Below are positions 32,417-35,370 of a stretch of 35,370 nt of DNA, one piece after another. A model generated the notes under the pieces. That model did no database searches and had not been told where the DNA came from. It saw nothing but the letters and a program-made list of their open reading frames with translations. Within the stretch, counting starts at the first letter, position 1. Each line of letters opens with the position of its first letter. This DNA is from Candidatus Solincola daggyaiensis (lineage in GTDB: Bacteria; Actinomycetota; Geothermincolia; Geothermincolales; RBG-13-55-18): NCBI GenBank assembly GCA_015711825.1, contig JACVJD010000024.1, positions 1 through 35,370 of the forward strand, read 5' to 3'. The translations under genes were made by a program, and so were the position numbers.

Positions 32417-32564
32417 AGCAGCCTCCCGGCGTCCTTTCGGGCGGGCACCTGTCTATCCCGCTCCCCACGGGGATAATATAGCATATACCCGCTGTTTAAA
32501 TATGGCCATGCGCCAAGCATATATTATATCGGCAGGCCTGTGGTTTAATTTAATCATTGTTATT

Positions 32565-32579
32565 ACATTATAATAATGT
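32565..32579. promoter_or_regulatory. Palindromic operator candidate in an AT-rich island
   Basis: ACATTAT-A-ATAATGT, perfect 7-bp arms, upstream of the ABC exporter. Confidence 0.35.
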
Positions 32580-32706
32580 TATCTATGTTAAATTAAGTTA
32601 ACTATCGATATAAGGTCGAGGACGCGGCGTCTGCTACAATCGATGGCGTGGCTGCACGCAGCGGGCAAGCCCGCGACCCTGGAGGCGGCGAGGCTATGGA
32701 GAGGAC

Positions 32707-33624
32707 ATGGCGGCGATATCCCTGGTGAAGATAGAAAAAGAGTACGACGGGATCAAGGCCTTGGACGGGGTAAGCCTGGACATCGAGGCGGGAGAGACCT
32801 TCGGATTTATAGGGCCCAACGGGGCGGGAAAAACCACCCTCGTCCGCATCCTCTCCGGACAGACCGCTCCCACCCGCGGCGAGATACTTTTTCGGGGCGA
32901 AAGCGTGGACGCCAGGCAGCACGGTTACCGCTCCCGCATCGGCCTGGTCCCCCAGGACCCCGCGGCTTACGGCCGGCTGACGGCGCGAGAGAACCTCGCC
33001 CTCATGGCCGGTCTGTACGGGTTGGACAGGCCTGCCGCCGCCGCCAGGGTGCAGGAGCTGCTGACATGGTCGGGGTTGGAGGGACACGCAGACAGGCAGG
33101 TACGCATGTTCTCCCGCGGTATGTTGCAGCGCCTGAGCCTGGCCATGGGCATGGTGCACTCGCCGGAGATGGTCTTTATGGACGAGCCCACCTCGGGGCT
33201 TGACCCGGAGGCGCGCAGCGCGCTTTGGGGACTCATCACGCGCCTTTCCGGGGAGGGGAAGACGGTCCTGGTGACCACCCATAACATGGAGGAGGCGGAC
33301 CACATCTGTTCGCGCATCGCCATCCTGGTGAAAGGGCGCGTGAGGGAGGTGGGTGAGCCGCGTGAGATCAAGGGTTTGCTGGGAGCGGACAGGCTGGAGC
33401 TGCGCCTGGAGGAAGGCGGCGAATCGACCCTTTCGGATCTGTGCGGGCGCCTGGGGCTTTTCTGGAGGAGAGAGGGCGAGGTGTTCTCGGTTACCGGGGA
33501 GGACATCCCCGGTAAGCTGCCCCGGATCGCCTCGGGGCTTTCCGGCTATCTTCGCGACCTCCATTACCGCGAGGTGACGCTTGAGGACGCCTTTTTGCGC
33601 TTCATGCGGGAGGTGGGGGAATGA
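32707..33624 (+). CDS. ABC transporter ATP-binding protein (ABC-2 exporter type)
   Basis: GPNGAGKTTLVRIL (Walker A), SRGMLQRLSLAMGMVHSPEMVFMDEPTSGLDP (signature/Walker B). Confidence 0.93.
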   Translation: MAAISLVKIEKEYDGIKALDGVSLDIEAGETFGFIGPNGAGKTTLVRILSGQTAPTRGEILFRGESVDARQHGYRSRIGLVPQDPAAYGRLTARENLALMAGLYGLDRPAAAARVQELLTWSGLEGHADRQVRMFSRGMLQRLSLAMGMVHSPEMVFMDEPTSGLDPEARSALWGLITRLSGEGKTVLVTTHNMEEADHICSRIAILVKGRVREVGEPREIKGLLGADRLELRLEEGGESTLSDLCGRLGLFWRREGEVFSVTGEDIPGKLPRIASGLSGYLRDLHYREVTLEDAFLRFMREVGE

Positions 33625-35315
33625 GGGGCTGGAGGATCCTCTTCGTAAAGGACGGCAAGCTCATCCTCCGCAACCGCCTGCTACTGGTGGTGCTGGTGAT
33701 ATACCCTTTCCTGATCATGGGAGTCATGGGCGCCGCATTCTACGACGCGGGGCGCCCCGTTCCCCTGGGCTTGGTCAACCTGGACCGCGCGGACGCGGGC
33801 GAGGTGGCGTGGGTGGGCGCGTCCACGGACGCCGCAGCGGCCCTGGAGAGGCGTTTCCGCCGCAGGGCGGCAAGGGTGGAGGATTTCGAGGGACGGCGGG
33901 AGGCGGAGGACGCGCTGGCTTCCGGGCGGGTGAGCATGCTGTTCGTTCTGGTCGCGGGCGGGGAACCCAGGTCTTGGACGGGAGCCGACCTCTCGCCCGA
34001 AGAGGTGGAGACGACCTTGGATGACCTTCGCGGCACCGCTGCAACGCGGGATTATTCATCCCTCGAAGAGGCCCTGAGGCCGTTTGGGGAAGACGAAAAC
34101 GAGCTCCTCGTGGCCCTACGTGAGGAGGACTACCCCCATATAGGGGAGAGTATCTGGCTGGAGCGCGAGAGCTACGACGCCGCCGCCCTCATCCGCAGGT
34201 TTTCCTCCGGGGTAGCAGAGGTGATGGAATACGGCGGCGAGGCGGAGGGGCGCGAGGCGCTGGCCAGGGGGAGCATCGACGCGGTGATCGTGCTGCCGCG
34301 CGCCTTTACCTACCGCCTGAAGGCCCTCAACGAGACGGCGCTGGTGCCGGTGGTTATCGACCAGTCCAACCTGGTCAAGGCGGAGTTCGCCGAGACCAAC
34401 ATCAGGGGATTCCTCTCCCGTGTCAAGGACGGCGTGGCGGAGGAGAAGATGCGGGCCGTGGTGGCCGGCCTTTACGTGCTGGTGACGGGAGGGGATTTTT
34501 TCGGCACCGAGGTGGTGGGCCTGAAGGAGATAAGGGAGAACCTGGAAAAAATAAAGGGCGCCCTCGCCGACCGCCCGGAACAGGCGGAGCTGGTCGAGGG
34601 GGGGATCGACCTGGCGAACACGGTCATCGAGGACATCGAGGAGGCGGCGGATTACCTCAAGGGAACCGCGCTTCCCATCGAGCTCGAGATATCCTCGACG
34701 GCGGGAAGGCCGCTTTCCGCCCGCGACGCCGCCGTCCCCGCCCTCATAGCCCTCTCCATTCTCTGGACGGGAGTGCTGTGCGGGGCCATCCTTATGGTGG
34801 TGGAGGAGGAAGAGGGCATGCGGGTGAGGATATCCCTCACCGAGACCGGGCCCCTCGCCCTGGTGGGGTCCAAGCTGTTGCTGGCCACGGCAGTGGTCTT
34901 CGCGCAGTCGGCGGTGATGCTGTTGCTGGCGGTCGCCGTCTTCGGGGTTTTCGCCTCCAATGCGCTCCTCGCCCTGCTGGTGATCGCCGCCGCTTCCTTT
35001 TCCGCCATCGGCATGGGGCTGGTCATCGCCGCCTTCGCGCGCCAGGTGGCGGGGGCGGTGATCCTGAGCGTGCTGGTGAGCTTTCCGCTCATCTTTATGA
35101 CCGGGGCGGTGTACCCGCTCTCGCAGATGCCGACCTTCATGCAGTGGGCTGCGCGGGCGGTGCCCCTGACCTATGCCATCGATGCGCTCTCCGGCGTGAT
35201 GCTCAGGGGGGAGGGACTGGCGGAGGTGGCGGGAAGAACGGCCATATTGCTGGCTTTCGGCGCCGCTTTATTGGCGGCGGGATCCGTGCTGGCGAGGCGA
35301 CGGGGAAAGGATTGA
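33621..35315 (+). CDS. ABC-2 type transporter permease
   Basis: Overlaps the ATPase stop; N-terminal TM, large extracellular region, C-terminal TM cluster with LIFMTGAVYPLSQMPTFMQWAARAVPLTYAIDAL. Confidence 0.88.
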   Translation: MRGWRILFVKDGKLILRNRLLLVVLVIYPFLIMGVMGAAFYDAGRPVPLGLVNLDRADAGEVAWVGASTDAAAALERRFRRRAARVEDFEGRREAEDALASGRVSMLFVLVAGGEPRSWTGADLSPEEVETTLDDLRGTAATRDYSSLEEALRPFGEDENELLVALREEDYPHIGESIWLERESYDAAALIRRFSSGVAEVMEYGGEAEGREALARGSIDAVIVLPRAFTYRLKALNETALVPVVIDQSNLVKAEFAETNIRGFLSRVKDGVAEEKMRAVVAGLYVLVTGGDFFGTEVVGLKEIRENLEKIKGALADRPEQAELVEGGIDLANTVIEDIEEAADYLKGTALPIELEISSTAGRPLSARDAAVPALIALSILWTGVLCGAILMVVEEEEGMRVRISLTETGPLALVGSKLLLATAVVFAQSAVMLLLAVAVFGVFASNALLALLVIAAASFSAIGMGLVIAAFARQVAGAVILSVLVSFPLIFMTGAVYPLSQMPTFMQWAARAVPLTYAIDALSGVMLRGEGLAEVAGRTAILLAFGAALLAAGSVLARRRGKD

Positions 35316-35370
35316 CGGCGTTGGCCGGCGACGGCCTTCGTCCACGGGTCGTCGCCTCAGGAGCGCTTTC

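Overview
GC-rich bacterial chromosome segment. The rRNA signatures and gene content suggest a deep-branching Actinomycetota-like lineage (inference). It carries a full set of rRNA genes (16S, 23S, 5S) flanked by ordinary protein-coding genes: PBP1A-type penicillin-binding protein with PASTA domains, TyrS, TPR proteins, enoyl-CoA hydratase, FmdB zinc ribbon, two B12-binding radical SAM proteins, MerR regulator, DUF1015, a MerR-TetR fusion regulator, a four-gene HcnABC/proline-dehydrogenase-like flavin/Fe-S operon, HAD-IIA phosphatase, methyltransferase, rhomboid protease, M23 peptidase and an ABC-2 exporter. The strongest unusual signal is a compact (~246 nt), ORF-less group I intron inside the 23S rRNA gene. 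It interrupts helix 69 after the base equivalent to E. coli U1911, and P1, P2, P3, P4, P6a, P7, P8, P9 and P10 can all be drawn by hand. The second is the layout of the rRNA locus: 16S is followed by a terminator-like hairpin, then a small membrane-protein gene with its own promoter-like sequence, then a separate promoter-like sequence, hairpin and boxA-like element before 23S-5S. This suggests a functionally split rrn operon. No homology search or folding program was run; domain assignments come from motif recognition.
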